NCBI RefSeq assembly: GCF_025370935.1
Contig: NC_133498.1
Location: 5,006,260 to 5,070,259 of the forward strand
Origin: Choristoneura fumiferana
Lineage: Eukaryota > Arthropoda > Insecta > Lepidoptera > Tortricidae
DNA: 64,000 nucleotides
Direction: 5' to 3'
Of this stretch, positions 63,641 to 64,000 are shown in pieces; the stretch's first letter is position 1, and each line of letters begins with the position of its first letter. The notes beneath the pieces were generated by a model. The model was not told the origin of the DNA. It saw only the letters and a program-made list of their open reading frames with translations, and did not search any database. Both the position numbers and the translations under genes were made by a program.

Positions 63641-64000
63641 ATGAGTTTTTTTTACGTTCGATTGTAGAGTTTAAGTCGTAAAATAACGTAACTAAGATGA
63701 ATAAATAGTTCAAGATTGCTTCTGAATTCATGTTTTGCGTTTATGCGGTGTTTTATGTAACACACTTTTAACGATTAGGTACTTCGATAAAAAACTATTA
63801 TGGCTTAATTTTGTGCCGTTATCAATAGCTTAATGAAATGAACGTCGTCATTAAAAAGTATACAACCTTAATTGCATGTCCTCAGCATATTTATATATTA
63901 TCAAATCAAATATGTAGAAACTTCTTTTTTTGTGGCTGTTTACACCTGATTGTCTTGGTCTTAGACGAAGATTTTACTTTATGCACTAGAAAGACGCACG
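63641..64000. other. No supported feature
   Basis: AT-rich sequence to the window end. Confidence 0.45.

Noticed and set aside
1..64000. CRISPR array, operon or prokaryotic defence system
   Set aside because: No regularly spaced direct repeats, no dense reading frames and no ribosome-binding sites; introns, SINEs and Helitrons point to an insect nuclear genome.

Overview
The window looks like nuclear DNA of a moth or butterfly. It is AT-rich, almost free of long reading frames, and packed with repeats typical of Lepidoptera: two tRNA-derived SINE families, short Helitrons of the Lep1-like kind (5' TC, 3' CTAG, inserted between A and T), stubs of non-LTR retrotransposon 3' ends, and many small inverted-repeat elements (MITEs). 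Family names below (SINE-A, SINE-B, tail-1 and so on) are local labels, made by comparing copies inside the window. Class assignments rest on termini, target-site duplications (TSDs) and recalled family features, not on a database search.

Host coding sequence is sparse. The one well supported exon is on the minus strand at 29982-30501. It is a first coding exon (about 173 residues, ATG in good context) ending at a GT splice donor, with a CpG-rich stretch upstream at about 30502-31010. The product looks like the acidic, Thr/Ser-rich N-terminus of a nuclear regulatory protein; I do not recognise the gene. Its later exons are not evident in the 29 kb downstream, so either a very long first intron follows or the exons are too short to see. 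A second, weaker gene start lies on the minus strand at 42380: ATG, six codons, then GTGAGT. It can be joined in phase to an open frame at 41822-41692, giving a 49-residue single-pass membrane peptide. GC-rich islands at 8441-8546, 32600-32750, 38330-38564, 48625-48809 and 63380-63640 are possible promoters or untranslated first exons.

Layout: 1-12.5 kb has scattered MITEs, a polyadenylated retro-insertion with a perfect 45-bp terminal hairpin (2526-2973), and a Helitron hosting a SINE and another Helitron. 12.5-20 kb has a broken non-LTR element, an inverted pair of one large repeat (14.7 and 16.8 kb), a MITE hosting a SINE, and retroelement tails. 20.7-22.6 kb is a 1.85-kb transposon-like element with 27-bp inverted ends and no transposase. 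23-31.8 kb has dense nests, notably a SINE hosting a chimeric tRNA-core element and a MITE (25.9-26.6 kb), then the host exon and two copies of a TTAA-ended element. 32-39 kb is repeat-poor. 39.9-41 kb is a non-LTR element with 240 open residues of its reverse transcriptase C-terminus. 41-64 kb is again repeats, with a run of three Helitrons (49.6-50.5 kb) and a 497-bp inverted-repeat element inside a MITE (60.1-60.7 kb).

No operon, CRISPR array, complete transposase, complete reverse transcriptase or confident tRNA/rRNA gene is visible. What stands out is how many insertions can be resolved from their duplications. I found no new multi-gene system; the most novel-looking items are the chimeric tRNA-core element, the 1.85-kb inverted-repeat element, the hairpin-ended retrocopy, and the possible micropeptide gene.
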